NCBI GenBank assembly: GCA_964057225.1
Contig: OZ059897.1
Span: 20,398,001 to 20,462,000 of the forward strand
Direction of reading: 5' to 3'
Source: Auanema rhodensis
Lineage: Eukaryota > Nematoda > Chromadorea > Rhabditida > Rhabditidae
Length of the DNA stretch: 64,000 nucleotides
Shown piece after piece: positions 39,664 through 52,297 of this stretch. Numbering within the stretch: position 1 is the stretch's first letter; each line of letters starts with the position of its first letter. The position numbers and the translations under genes are program-made. A model generated the notes under the pieces. The model saw only the letters and a list, made by a program, of their open reading frames with translations. It ran no database searches and was not told where the DNA came from.

Positions 39664-42600
39664 ATCGTTTGAAAAATGATGCATTAGTGTATGTTGAGTT
39701 TCCATGTACACTCAACATTGCTTCCAAAAACATTTTGACAAAAATTTTTTCGAAAAATTTCAAAATAATTTAGCAAAAAGTAGATGTTTTTAGATTCCTT
39801 TTTTCAAGGCAAAGACGATGGACAATGTTATTTAACGAAAAAATTAATTCTTCAGGGTGAAAATCGAGGATAAAAGTGTAAACTTATATCAGTTGATATC
39901 TCGGTGCATTTTTAAGCTAGCGCAAATCTGATAACACAGATCGACGCAGCTTAAAAATCCGCATCGAATGCACTATACTACATTGAGAAACGCTTAATAC
40001 AAAAATTAGTTATGATCGTTTGAAAAATGATGCATTAGTGTATGTTGAGTTTCCATGTACACTCAACATTGCTTCCAAAAACATTTTGACAAAAATTTTT
40101 TCGAAAAATTTCAAAATAATTTAGCAAAAAGTAGATGTTTTTAGATTCCTTTTTTCAAGGCAAAGACAATGGACCATGTTATTCAACGAAAAAATTAATT
40201 CTTCAGGGTGAAAATCGAGGATATAAGTGTAAACTTATATCATTTGATATCTCGGTGCATTTTTAAGCTAGCGCAAATCTGATAACACAGATCGACGCAG
40301 CTTAAAAATCCGCATCGAATGCACTATACTACATTAAGAAACGCTTAATACGAAAATTAGTTATGATCGTTTGAAAAATGATGCATTAGTGTATGTTGAG
40401 TTTCCATGTACACTCAACATTGCTTCCAAAAACATTTTGACAAAAATTTTTTCGAAAAATTTCAAAATAATTTAGCAAAAAGTAGATGTTTTTAGATTCC
40501 TTTTTTCAAGGCAAAGACAATGGACCATGTTATTCAACGAAAAAATTAATTCTTCAGGGTGAAAATCGAGGATATAAGTGTAAACTTATATCATTTGATA
40601 TCTCGGTGCATTTTTAAGCTAGCGCAAATCTGATAACACAGATCGACGCAGCTTAAAAATCCGCATCGAATGCACTATACTACATTAAAAAACGCTTAAT
40701 ACAAAAATTAGTTATGATCGTTTGAAAAATGATGCATTAGTGTATGTTGAGTTTCCATGTACACTCAACATTGCTTCCGAAAACATTTTGACAAAAATTT
40801 TTTCGAAAAATTTCAAAATAATTTAGCAAAAAGTAGATGTTTTTAGATTCCTTTTTTCAAGGCAAAGACGATGAACAATGTTATTCAACGAAAAAATTAA
40901 TTCTTCAGGGTGAAAATCGAGGATATAAGTGTGAACTTATATCAGATGATATCTCGGTGCATTTTTAAGCTAGCGCAAATCTGATAACACAGATCGACGC
41001 AGCTTAAAAATCCGCATCGAATGCACTATACTACATTGAGAAACGCTTAATACAAAAATTAGTTATGATCGTTTGAAAAATGATGCATTAGTGTATGTTG
41101 AGTTTCCATGTACACTCAACATTGCTTCCAAAAACATTTTGACAAAAATTTTTTCGAAAAATTTCAAAATAATTTAGCAAAAAGTAGATGTTTTTAGATT
41201 CCTTTTTTCAAGGCAAAGACAATGGACCATGTTATTCAACGAAAAAATTAATTCTTCAGGGTGAAAATCGAGGATATAAGTGTGAACTTATATCAGTTGA
41301 TATCTCGGTGCATTTTTAAGCTAGCGCAAATCTGATAACACAGATCGACGCAGCTTAAAAATCCGCATCGAATGCACTATACTACATTAAGAAACGCTTA
41401 GTACAAAAATTAGTTATGATCGTTTGAAAAATGATGCATTAGTGTATGTTGAGTTTCCATGTACACTCAACATTGCTTCCAAAAACATTTTGACAAAAAT
41501 TTTTTCGAAAAATTTCAAAATAATTTAGCAAAAAGTAGATGTTTTTAGATTCCTTTTTTCAAGGCAAAGACGATGGACAATGTTATTCAACGAAAAAATT
41601 AATTCTTCAGGGTGAAAATCGAGGATATAAGTGTAAACTTATATCAGTTGATATCTCGGTACATTTTTAAGCTAGCGCAAATCTGATAACACAGATCGAC
41701 GCAGCTTAAAAATCCGCATCGAATGCACTATACTACATGGAAGAACGCTTAATACAAAAATTAGTTATGATCGTTTGAAAAATGATGCATTAGTGTATGT
41801 TGAGTTTCCATGTACACTCAACATTGCTTCCAAAAACATTTTGACAAAAATTTTTTCGAAAAATTTCAAAATAATTTAGCAAAAAGTAGATGTTTTTAGA
41901 TTCCTTTTTTCAAGGCAAAGACGATGGACAATGTTATTTAACGAAAAAATTAATTCTTCAGGGTGAAAATCGAGGATAAAAGTGTAAACTTATATCAGTT
42001 GATATCTCGGTGCATTTTTAAGCTAGCGCAAATCTGATAACACAGATCGACGCAGCTTAAAAATCCGCATCGAATGCACTATACTACATTGAGAAACGCT
42101 TAATACAAAAATTAGTTATGATCGTTTGAAAAATGATGCATTAGTGTATGTTGAGTTTCCATGTACACTCAACATTGCTTCCAAAAACATTTTGACAAAA
42201 ATTTTTTCGAAAAATTTCAAAATAATTTAGCAAAAAGTAGATGTTTTTAGATTCCTTTTTTCAAGGCAAAGACAATGGACCATGTTATTCAACGAAAAAA
42301 TTAATTCTTCAGGGTGAAAATCGAGGATATAAGTGTGAACTTATATCAGTTGATATCTCGGTGCATTTTTAAGCTAGCGCAAATCTGATAACACAGATCG
42401 ACGCAGCTTAAAAATCCGCATCGAATGCACTATACTACATTAAGAAACGCTTAGTACAAAAATTAGTTATGATCGTTTGAAAAATGATGCATTAGTGTAT
42501 GTTGAGTTTCCATGTACACTCAACATTGCTTCCAAAAACATTTTGACAAAAATTTTTTCGAAAAATTTCAAAATAATTTAGCAAAAAGTAGATGTTTTTA

Positions 42601-43524
42601 GATTCCTTTTTTCAAGGCAAAGACGATGGACAATGTTATTCAACGAAAAAATTAATTCTTCAGGGTGAAAATCGAGGATATAAGTGTAAACTTATATCAG
42701 TTGATATCTCGGTACATTTTTAAGCTAGCGCAAATCTGATAACACAGATCGACGCAGCTTAAAAATCCGCATCGAATGCACTATACTACATGGAAGAACG
42801 CTTAATACAAAAATTAGTTATGATCGTTTGAAAAATGATGCATTAGTGTATGTTGAGTTTCCATGTACACTCAACATTGCTTCCAAAAACATTTTGACAA
42901 AAATTTTTTCGAAAAATTTCAAAATAATTTAGCAAAAAGTAGATGTTTTTAGATTCCTTTTTTCAAGGCAAAGACGATGGACAATGTTATTTAACGAAAA
43001 AATTAATTCTTCAGGGTGAAAATCGAGGATAAAAGTGTAAACTTATATCAGTTGATATCTCGGTGCATTTTTAAGCTAGCGCAAATCTGATAACACAGAT
43101 CGACGCAGCTTAAAAATCCGCATCGAATGCACTATACTACATTGAGAAACGCTTAATACAAAAATTAGTTATGATCGTTTGAAAAATGATGCATTAGTGT
43201 ATGTTGAGTTTCCATGTACACTCAACATTGCTTCCAAAAACATTTTGACAAAAATTTTTTCGAAAAATTTCAAAATAATTTAGCAAAAAGTAGATGTTTT
43301 TAGATTCCTTTTTTCAAGGCAAAGACAATGGACCATGTTATTCAACGAAAAAATTAATTCTTCAGGGTGAAAATCGAGGATATAAGTGTAAACTTATATC
43401 ATTTGATATCTCGGTGCATTTTTAAGCTAGCGCAAATCTGATAACACAGATCGACGCAGCTTAAAAATCCGCATCGAATGCACTATACTACATTAAGAAA
43501 CGCTTAATACGAAAATTAGTTATG
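39664..43524. repeat. C-D-E-F then A-B-C / A-B-C / D run (M114-M124)
   Basis: M114-M117 (39664-41067) are C, D, E, F. M118-M120 (41068-42120) and M121-M123 (42121-43173) are two identical-looking ABC trimers of 1,053 bp. M124 (43174-43524) is D. The C monomers here end in tgagaaac and show no D sequence, so they are the unrecombined parents of the C/D chimera. Confidence 0.88.
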
Positions 43525-43875
43525 ATCGTTTGAAAAATGATGCATTAGTGTATGTTGAGTTTCCATGTACACTCAACATTGCTTCCAAAAACATTTTGAC
43601 AAAAATTTTTTCGAAAAATTTCAAAATAATTTGGCAAAAAGTAGATGTTTTTAGATTCCTTTTTTCAAGGCAAAGACAATGGACCATGTTATTCAACGAA
43701 AAAATTAATTCTTCAGGGTGAAAATCGAGGATATAAGTGTAAACTTATATCATTTGATATCTCGGTGCATTTTTAAGCTAGCGCAAATCTGATAACACAG
43801 ATCGACGCAGCTTAAAAATCCGCATCGAATGCACTATACTACATTAAGAAACGCTTAGTACAAAAATTAGTTATG
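43525..43875. repeat. E/A chimeric monomer M125, with A109 to G
   Basis: The left part is E-like (gacaatggacc, gtaaac, catttg) with tttggc in place of tttagc. The tail is A-like (taagaaac then cttagtac). It is followed by B (M126). The exchange maps between 43753 and 43848 and yields a D, E/A, B, C tetramer by deleting F from the order. The tttggc change is shared only with M129 and M140. Confidence 0.85.
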
Positions 43876-45981
43876 ATCGTTTGAAAAATGATGCATTAGT
43901 GTATGTTGAGTTTCCATGTACACTCAACATTGCTTCCAAAAACATTTTGACAAAAATTTTTTCGAAAAATTTCAAAATAATTTAGCAAAAAGTAGATGTT
44001 TTTAGATTCCTTTTTTCAAGGCAAAGACGATGGACAATGTTATTCAACGAAAAAATTAATTCTTCAGGGTGAAAATCGAGGATATAAGTGTAAACTTATA
44101 TCAGTTGATATCTCGGTACATTTTTAAGCTAGCGCAAATCTGATAACACAGATCGACGCAGCTTAAAAATCCGCATCGAATGCACTATACTACATGGAAG
44201 AACGCTTAATACAAAAATTAGTTATGATCGTTTGAAAAATGATGCATTAGTGTATGTTGAGTTTCCATGTACACTCAACATTGCTTCCAAAAACATTTTG
44301 ACAAAAATTTTTTCGAAAAATTTCAAAATAATTTAGCAAAAAGTAGATGTTTTTAGATTCCTTTTTTCAAGGCAAAGACGATGGACAATGTTATTTAACG
44401 AAAAAATTAATTCTTCAGGGTGAAAATCGAGGATAAAAGTGTAAACTTATATCAGTTGATATCTCGGTGCATTTTTAAGCTAGCGCAAATCTGATAACAC
44501 AGATCGACGCAGCTTAAAAATCCGCATCGAATGCACTATACTACATTGAGAAACGCTTAATACAAAAATTAGTTATGATCGTTTGAAAAATGATGCATTA
44601 GTGTATGTTGAGTTTCCATGTACACTCAACATTGCTTCCAAAAACATTTTGACAAAAATTTTTTCGAAAAATTTCAAAATAATTTAGCAAAAAGTAGATG
44701 TTTTTAGATTCCTTTTTTCAAGGCAAAGACAATGGACCATGTTATTCAACGAAAAAATTAATTCTTCAGGGTGAAAATCGAGGATATAAGTGTAAACTTA
44801 TATCATTTGATATCTCGGTGCATTTTTAAGCTAGCGCAAATCTGATAACACAGATCGACGCAGCTTAAAAATCCGCATCGAATGCACTATACTACATTAA
44901 GAAACGCTTAATACGAAAATTAGTTATGATCGTTTGAAAAATGATGCATTAGTGTATGTTGAGTTTCCATGTACACTCAACATTGCTTCCAAAAACATTT
45001 TGACAAAAATTTTTTCGAAAAATTTCAAAATAATTTGGCAAAAAGTAGATGTTTTTAGATTCCTTTTTTCAAGGCAAAGACAATGGACCATGTTATTCAA
45101 CGAAAAAATTAATTCTTCAGGGTGAAAATCGAGGATATAAGTGTAAACTTATATCATTTGATATCTCGGTGCATTTTTAAGCTAGCGCAAATCTGATAAC
45201 ACAGATCGACGCAGCTTAAAAATCCGCATCGAATGCACTATACTACATTAAAAAACGCTTAATACAAAAATTAGTTATGATCGTTTGAAAAATGATGCAT
45301 TAGTGTATGTTGAGTTTCCATGTACACTCAACATTGCTTCCGAAAACATTTTGACAAAAATTTTTTCGAAAAATTTCAAAATAATTTAGCAAAAAGTAGA
45401 TGTTTTTAGATTCCTTTTTTCAAGGCAAAGACGATGAACAATGTTATTCAACGAAAAAATTAATTCTTCAGGGTGAAAATCGAGGATATAAGTGTGAACT
45501 TATATCAGATGATATCTCGGTGCATTTTTAAGCTAGCGCAAATCTGATAACACAGATCGACGCAGCTTAAAAATCCGCATCGAATGCACTATACTACATT
45601 GAGAAACGCTTAATACAAAAATTAGTTATGATCGTTTGAAAAATGATGCATTAGTGTATGTTGAGTTTCCATGTACACTCAACATTGCTTCCAAAAACAT
45701 TTTGACAAAAATTTTTTCGAAAAATTTCAAAATAATTTAGCAAAAAGTAGATGTTTTTAGATTCCTTTTTTCAAGGCAAAGACAATGGACCATGTTATTC
45801 AACGAAAAAATTAATTCTTCAGGGTGAAAATCGAGGATATAAGTGTGAACTTATATCAGTTGATATCTCGGTGCATTTTTAAGCTAGCGCAAATCTGATA
45901 ACACAGATCGACGCAGCTTAAAAATCCGCATCGAATGCACTATACTACATTGAGAAACGCTTAATACAAAAATTAGTTATG

Positions 45982-46332
45982 ATCGTTTGAAAAATGATGC
46001 ATTAGTGTATGTTGAGTTTCCATGTACACTCAACATTGCTTCCAAAAACATTTTGACAAAAATTTTTTCGAAAAATTTCAAAATAATTTAGCAAAAAGTA
46101 GATGTTTTTAGATTCCTTTTTTCAAGGCAAAGACAATGGACCATGTTATTCAACGAAAAAATTAATTCTTCAGGGTGAAAATCGAGGATATAAGTGTAAA
46201 CTTATATCAGTTGATATCTCGGTACATTTTTAAGCTAGCGCAAATCTGATAACACAGATCGACGCAGCTTAAAAATCCGCATCGAATGCACTATACTACA
46301 TGGAAGAACGCTTAATACAAAAATTAGTTATG
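45982..46332. repeat. A/B chimeric monomer M132
   Basis: A-type left part (A154, C161) and B-type right part (gtaaac, gtacat, ggaagaac), with the exchange between 46142 and 46198. It follows M131, an A-like monomer that ends tgagaaac like C. Confidence 0.82.
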
Positions 46333-47034
46333 ATCGTTTGAAAAATGATGCATTAGTGTATGTTGAGTTTCCATGTACACTCAACATTGCTTCCAAAAAC
46401 ATTTTGACAAAAATTTTTTCGAAAAATTTCAAAATAATTTAGCAAAAAGTAGATGTTTTTAGATTCCTTTTTTCAAGGCAAAGACGATGGACAATGTTAT
46501 TTAACGAAAAAATTAATTCTTCAGGGTGAAAATCGAGGATAAAAGTGTAAACTTATATCAGTTGATATCTCGGTGCATTTTTAAGCTAGCGCAAATCTGA
46601 TAACACAGATCGACGCAGCTTAAAAATCCGCATCGAATGCACTATACTACATTGAGAAACGCTTAATACAAAAATTAGTTATGATCGTTTGAAAAATGAT
46701 GCATTAGTGTATGTTGAGTTTCCATGTACACTCAACATTGCTTCCAAAAACATTTTGACAAAAATTTTTTCGAAAAATTTCAAAATAATTTAGCAAAAAG
46801 TAGATGTTTTTAGATTCCTTTTTTCAAGGCAAAGACAATGGACCATGTTATTCAACGAAAAAATTAATTCTTCAGGGTGAAAATCGAGGATATAAGTGTG
46901 AACTTATATCAGTTGATATCTCGGTGCATTTTTAAGCTAGCGCAAATCTGATAACACAGATCGACGCAGCTTAAAAATCCGCATCGAATGCACTATACTA
47001 CATTAAGAAACGCTTAGTACAAAAATTAGTTATG

Positions 47035-47385
47035 ATCGTTTGAAAAATGATGCATTAGTGTATGTTGAGTTTCCATGTACACTCAACATTGCTTCCAAAA
47101 ACATTTTGACAAAAATTTTTTCGAAAAATTTCAAAATAATTTAGCAAAAAGTAGATGTTTTTAGATTCCTTTTTTCAAGGCAAAGACAATGGACCATGTT
47201 ATTCAACGAAAAAATTAATTCTTCAGGGTGAAAATCGAGGATAAAAGTGTAAACTTATATCAGTTGATATCTCGGTGCATTTTTAAGCTAGCGCAAATCT
47301 GATAACACAGATCGACGCAGCTTAAAAATCCGCATCGAATGCACTATACTACATTGAGAAACGCTTAATACAAAAATTAGTTATG
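47035..47385. repeat. A/C chimeric monomer M135
   Basis: A-type left part (gacaatggacc, ttcaacg) and C-type right part (ggataaaag, gtgcat, tgagaaac), with the exchange between 47204 and 47244. It lies between two ordinary A monomers (M134 and M136), consistent with a two-monomer-offset exchange between A and C. Confidence 0.83.
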
Positions 47386-49490
47386 ATCGTTTGAAAAATG
47401 ATGCATTAGTGTATGTTGAGTTTCCATGTACACTCAACATTGCTTCCAAAAACATTTTGACAAAAATTTTTTCGAAAAATTTCAAAATAATTTAGCAAAA
47501 AGTAGATGTTTTTAGATTCCTTTTTTCAAGGCAAAGACAATGGACCATGTTATTCAACGAAAAAATTAATTCTTCAGGGTGAAAATCGAGGATATAAGTG
47601 TGAACTTATATCAGTTGATATCTCGGTGCATTTTTAAGCTAGCGCAAATCTGATAACACAGATCGACGCAGCTTAAAAATCCGCATCGAATGCACTATAC
47701 TACATTAAGAAACGCTTAGTACAAAAATTAGTTATGATCGTTTGAAAAATGATGCATTAGTGTATGTTGAGTTTCCATGTACACTCAACATTGCTTCCAA
47801 AAACATTTTGACAAAAATTTTTTCGAAAAATTTCAAAATAATTTAGCAAAAAGTAGATGTTTTTAGATTCCTTTTTTCAAGGCAAAGACGATGGACAATG
47901 TTATTCAACGAAAAAATTAATTCTTCAGGGTGAAAATCGAGGATATAAGTGTAAACTTATATCAGTTGATATCTCGGTACATTTTTAAGCTAGCGCAAAT
48001 CTGATAACACAGATCGACGCAGCTTAAAAATCCGCATCGAATGCACTATACTACATGGAAGAACGCTTAATACAAAAATTAGTTATGATCGTTTGAAAAA
48101 TGATGCATTAGTGTATGTTGAGTTTCCATGTACACTCAACATTGCTTCCAAAAACATTTTGACAAAAATTTTTTCGAAAAATTTCAAAATAATTTAGCAA
48201 AAAGTAGATGTTTTTAGATTCCTTTTTTCAAGGCAAAGACGATGGACAATGTTATTTAACGAAAAAATTAATTCTTCAGGGTGAAAATCGAGGATAAAGT
48301 GTAAACTTATATCAGTTGATATCTCGGTGCATTTTTAAGCTAGCGCAAATCTGATAACACAGATCGACGCAGCTTAAAAATCCGCATCGAATGCACTATA
48401 CTACATTGAGAAACGCTTAATACAAAAATTAGTTATGATCGTTTGAAAAATGATGCATTAGTGTATGTTGAGTTTCCATGTACACTCAACATTGCTTCCA
48501 AAAACATTTTGACAAAAATTTTTTCGAAAAATTTCAAAATAATTTAGCAAAAAGTAGATGTTTTTAGATTCCTTTTTTCAAGGCAAAGACAATGGACCAT
48601 GTTATTCAACGAAAAAATTAATTCTTCAGGGTGAAAATCGAGGATATAAGTGTAAACTTATATCATTTGATATCTCGGTGCATTTTTAAGCTAGCGCAAA
48701 TCTGATAACACAGATCGACGCAGCTTAAAAATCCGCATCGAATGCACTATACTACATTAAGAAACGCTTAATACGAAAATTAGTTATGATCGTTTGAAAA
48801 ATGATGCATTAGTGTATGTTGAGTTTCCATGTACACTCAACATTGCTTCCAAAAACATTTTGACAAAAATTTTTTCGAAAAATTTCAAAATAATTTGGCA
48901 AAAAGTAGATGTTTTTAGATTCCTTTTTTCAAGGCAAAGACAATGGACCATGTTATTCAACGAAAAAATTAATTCTTCAGGGTGAAAATCGAGGATATAA
49001 GTGTAAACTTATATCATTTGATATCTCGGTGCATTTTTAAGCTAGCGCAAATCTGATAACACAGATCGACGCAGCTTAAAAATCCGCATCGAATGCACTA
49101 TACTACATTAAAAAACGCTTAATACAAAAATTAGTTATGATCGTTTGAAAAATGATGCATTAGTGTATGTTGAGTTTCCATGTACACTCAACATTGCTTC
49201 CGAAAACATTTTGACAAAAATTTTTTCGAAAAATTTCAAAATAATTTAGCAAAAAGTAGATGTTTTTAGATTCCTTTTTTCAAGGCAAAGACGATGAACA
49301 ATGTTATTCAACGAAAAAATTAATTCTTCAGGGTGAAAATCGAGGATATAAGTGTGAACTTATATCAGATGATATCTCGGTGCATTTTTAAGCTAGCGCA
49401 AATCTGATAACACAGATCGACGCAGCTTAAAAATCCGCATCGAATGCACTATACTACATTGAGAAACGATTAATACAAAAATTAGTTATG
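47386..49490. repeat. Intact A-B-C-D-E-F hexamer (M136-M141)
   Basis: All six types occur in order with no chimera: A 47386, B 47737, C 48088, D 48438, E 48789, F 49140. It is 2,105 bp because the C member lacks one base. The E member carries tttggc. This is the best single reference for the zone-4 HOR. Confidence 0.9.
48296..48298. other. Single-base deletion in an A-run (M138)
   Basis: C-type monomers read ggataaaagtg; this one reads ggataaagtg, three A in place of four. It makes M138 350 bp and shifts all later monomer starts by one. It may be a real mutation or a homopolymer miscall. Confidence 0.9.
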
Positions 49491-49827
49491 ATCGTTTGAA
49501 AAATGATGCATTAGTGTATGTTGAGTTTCCATGTACACTCAACATTGCTTCCAAAAACATTTTGACAAAAATTTTTTCGAAAAATTTCAAAATAATTTAG
49601 CAAAAAGTAGATGTTTTTAGATTCCTTTTTTCAAGGCAAAGACAATGGACCATGTTATTCAACGAAAAAATTAATTCTTCAGGGTGAAAATCGAGGATAT
49701 AAGTGTGAACTTATATCAGTTGATATCTCGGTGCATTTTTAAGCTAGCGCAAATCTGATAACACAGATCGACGCAGCTTAAAAATCCGCATCGAATGCAC
49801 TATACTACATTGAGAAACGCTTAATAC

Positions 49828-49831
49828 AAAA
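49828..49831. other. Single-base deletion in an A-run (M142)
   Basis: Other copies read tacaaaaattag; this one reads tacaaaattag, four A in place of five. It makes M142 350 bp, and the register to the end of the window is then two bases short of multiples of 351. Confidence 0.9.
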
Positions 49832-49840
49832 TTAGTTATG

Positions 49841-50542
49841 ATCGTTTGAAAAATGATGCATTAGTGTATGTTGAGTTTCCATGTACACTCAACATTGCTT
49901 CCAAAAACATTTTGACAAAAATTTTTTCGAAAAATTTCAAAATAATTTAGCAAAAAGTAGATGTTTTTAGATTCCTTTTTTCAAGGCAAAGACAATGGAC
50001 CATGTTATTCAACGAAAAAATTAATTCTTCAGGGTGAAAATCGAGGATATAAGTGTGAACTTATATCAGTTGATATCTCGGTACATTTTTAAGCTAGCGC
50101 AAATCTGATAACACAGATCGACGCAGCTTAAAAATCCGCATCGAATGCACTATACTACATGGAAGAACGCTTAATACAAAAGTTAGTTATGATCGTTTGA
50201 AAAATGATGCATTAGTGTATGTTGAGTTTCCATGTACACTCAACATTGCTTCCAAAAACATTTTGACAAAAATTTTTTCGAAAAATTTCAAAATAATTTA
50301 GCAAAAAGTAGATGTTTTTAGATTCCTTTTTTCAAGGCAAAGACAATGGACCATGTTATTCAACGAAAAAATTAATTCTTCAGGGTGAAAATCGAGGATA
50401 TAAGTGTGAACTTATATCAGTTGATATCTCGGTACATTTTTAAGCTAGCGCAAATCTGATAACACAGATCGACGCAGCTTAAAAATCCGCATCGAATGCA
50501 CTATACTACATGGAAGAACGCTTAATACAAAAGTTAGTTATG
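49841..50542. repeat. Duplicated A/B chimera M143 / M144
   Basis: Two adjacent monomers (49841-50191 and 50192-50542), each with A-type gacaatggacc and gtgaac followed by B-type gtacat and ggaagaac, exchange between positions 217 and 243 (50057-50083 in the first). Both end in acaaaagttag, a variant shared with M146 and M148. This chimera is independent of M132, whose exchange is further left. Confidence 0.85.
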
Positions 50543-52297
50543 ATCGTTTGAAAAATGATGCATTAGTGTATGTTGAGTTTCCATGTACACTCAACATTGC
50601 TTCCAAAAACATTTTGACAAAAATTTTTTCGAAAAATTTCAAAATAATTTAGCAAAAAGTAGATGTTTTTAGATTCCTTTTTTCAAGGCAAAGACGATGG
50701 ACAATGTTATTTAACGAAAAAATTAATTCTTCAGGGTGAAAATCGAGGATAAAAGTGTAAACTTATATCAGTTGATATCTCGGTGCATTTTTAAGCTAGC
50801 GCAAATCTGATAACACAGATCGACGCAGCTTAAAAATCCGCATCGAATGCACTATACTACATTGAGAAACGCTTAATACAAAAATTAGTTATGATCGTTT
50901 GAAAAATGATGCATTAGTGTATGTTGAGTTTCCATGTACACTCAACATTGCTTCCAAAAACATTTTGACAAAAATTTTTTCGAAAAATTTCAAAATAATT
51001 TAGCAAAAAGTAGATGTTTTTAGATTCCTTTTTTCAAGGCAAAGACAATGGACCATGTTATTCAACGAAAAAATTAATTCTTCAGGGTGAAAATCGAGGA
51101 TATAAGTGTGAACTTATATCAGTTGATATCTCGGTGCATTTTTAAGCTAGCGCAAATCTGATAACACAGATCGACGCAGCTTAAAAATCCGCATCGAATG
51201 CACTATACTACATTAAGAAACGCTTAATACAAAAGTTAGTTATGATCGTTTGAAAAATGATGCATTAGTGTATGTTGAGTTTCCATGTACACTCAACATT
51301 GCTTCCAAAAACATTTTGACAAAAATTTTTTCGAAAAATTTCAAAATAATTTAGCAAAAAGTAGATGTTTTTAGATTCCTTTTTTCAAGGCAAAGACGAT
51401 GGACAATGTTATTTAACGAAAAAATTAATTCTTCAGGGTGAAAATCGAGGATAAAAGTGTAAACTTATATCAGTTGATATCTCGGTGCATTTTTAAGCTA
51501 GCGCAAATCTGATAACACAGATCGACGCAGCTTAAAAATCCGCATCGAATGCACTATACTACATTGAGAAACGCTTAATACAAAAATTAGTTATGATCGT
51601 TTGAAAAATGATGCATTAGTGTATGTTGAGTTTCCATGTACACTCAACATTGCTTCCAAAAACATTTTGACAAAAATTTTTTCGAAAAATTTCAAAATAA
51701 TTTAGCAAAAAGTAGATGTTTTTAGATTCCTTTTTTCAAGGCAAAGACAATGGACCATGTTATTCAACGAAAAAATTAATTCTTCAGGGTGAAAATCGAG
51801 GATATAAGTGTAAACTTATATCATTTGATATCTCGGTGCATTTTTAAGCTAGCGCAAATCTGATAACACAGATCGACGCAGCTTAAAAATCCGCATCGAA
51901 TGCACTATACTACATTAAGAAACGCTTAATACAAAAGTTAGTTATGATCGTTTGAAAAATGATGCATTAGTGTATGTTGAGTTTCCATGTACACTCAACA
52001 TTGCTTCCAAAAACATTTTGACAAAAATTTTTTCGAAAAATTTCAAAATAATTTAGCAAAAAGTAGATGTTTTTAGATTCCTTTTTTCAAGGCAAAGACG
52101 ATGGACAATGTTATTTAACGAAAAAATTAATTCTTCAGGGTGAAAATCGAGGATAAAAGTGTAAACTTATATCAGTTGATATCTCGGTGCATTTTTAAGC
52201 TAGCGCAAATCTGATAACACAGATCGACGCAGCTTAAAAATCCGCATCGAATGCACTATACTACATTGAGAAACGCTTAATACAAAAATTAGTTATG
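50543..52297. repeat. C-alternating stretch M145-M149
   Basis: C monomers at 50543, 51245 and 51947 alternate with gacaatggacc monomers at 50894 (gtgaac, cagttg) and 51596 (gtaaac, catttg), both ending in acaaaagttag. Locally this is a 702-bp dimer HOR. The two alternating partners differ, so the dimer was not simply copied. Confidence 0.85.

Noticed and set aside
21768-48985. Ten 63-codon open frames (at 21768, 22470, 25278, 30543, 31596, 33000, 35106, 43530, 44934 and 48794) as protein genes
   Set aside because: Each is a slice of the satellite monomer in which one stop codon is mutated. They begin at ttg, lie at the same monomer position every time, have no promoter or family resemblance, and are absent from the other roughly 170 copies.
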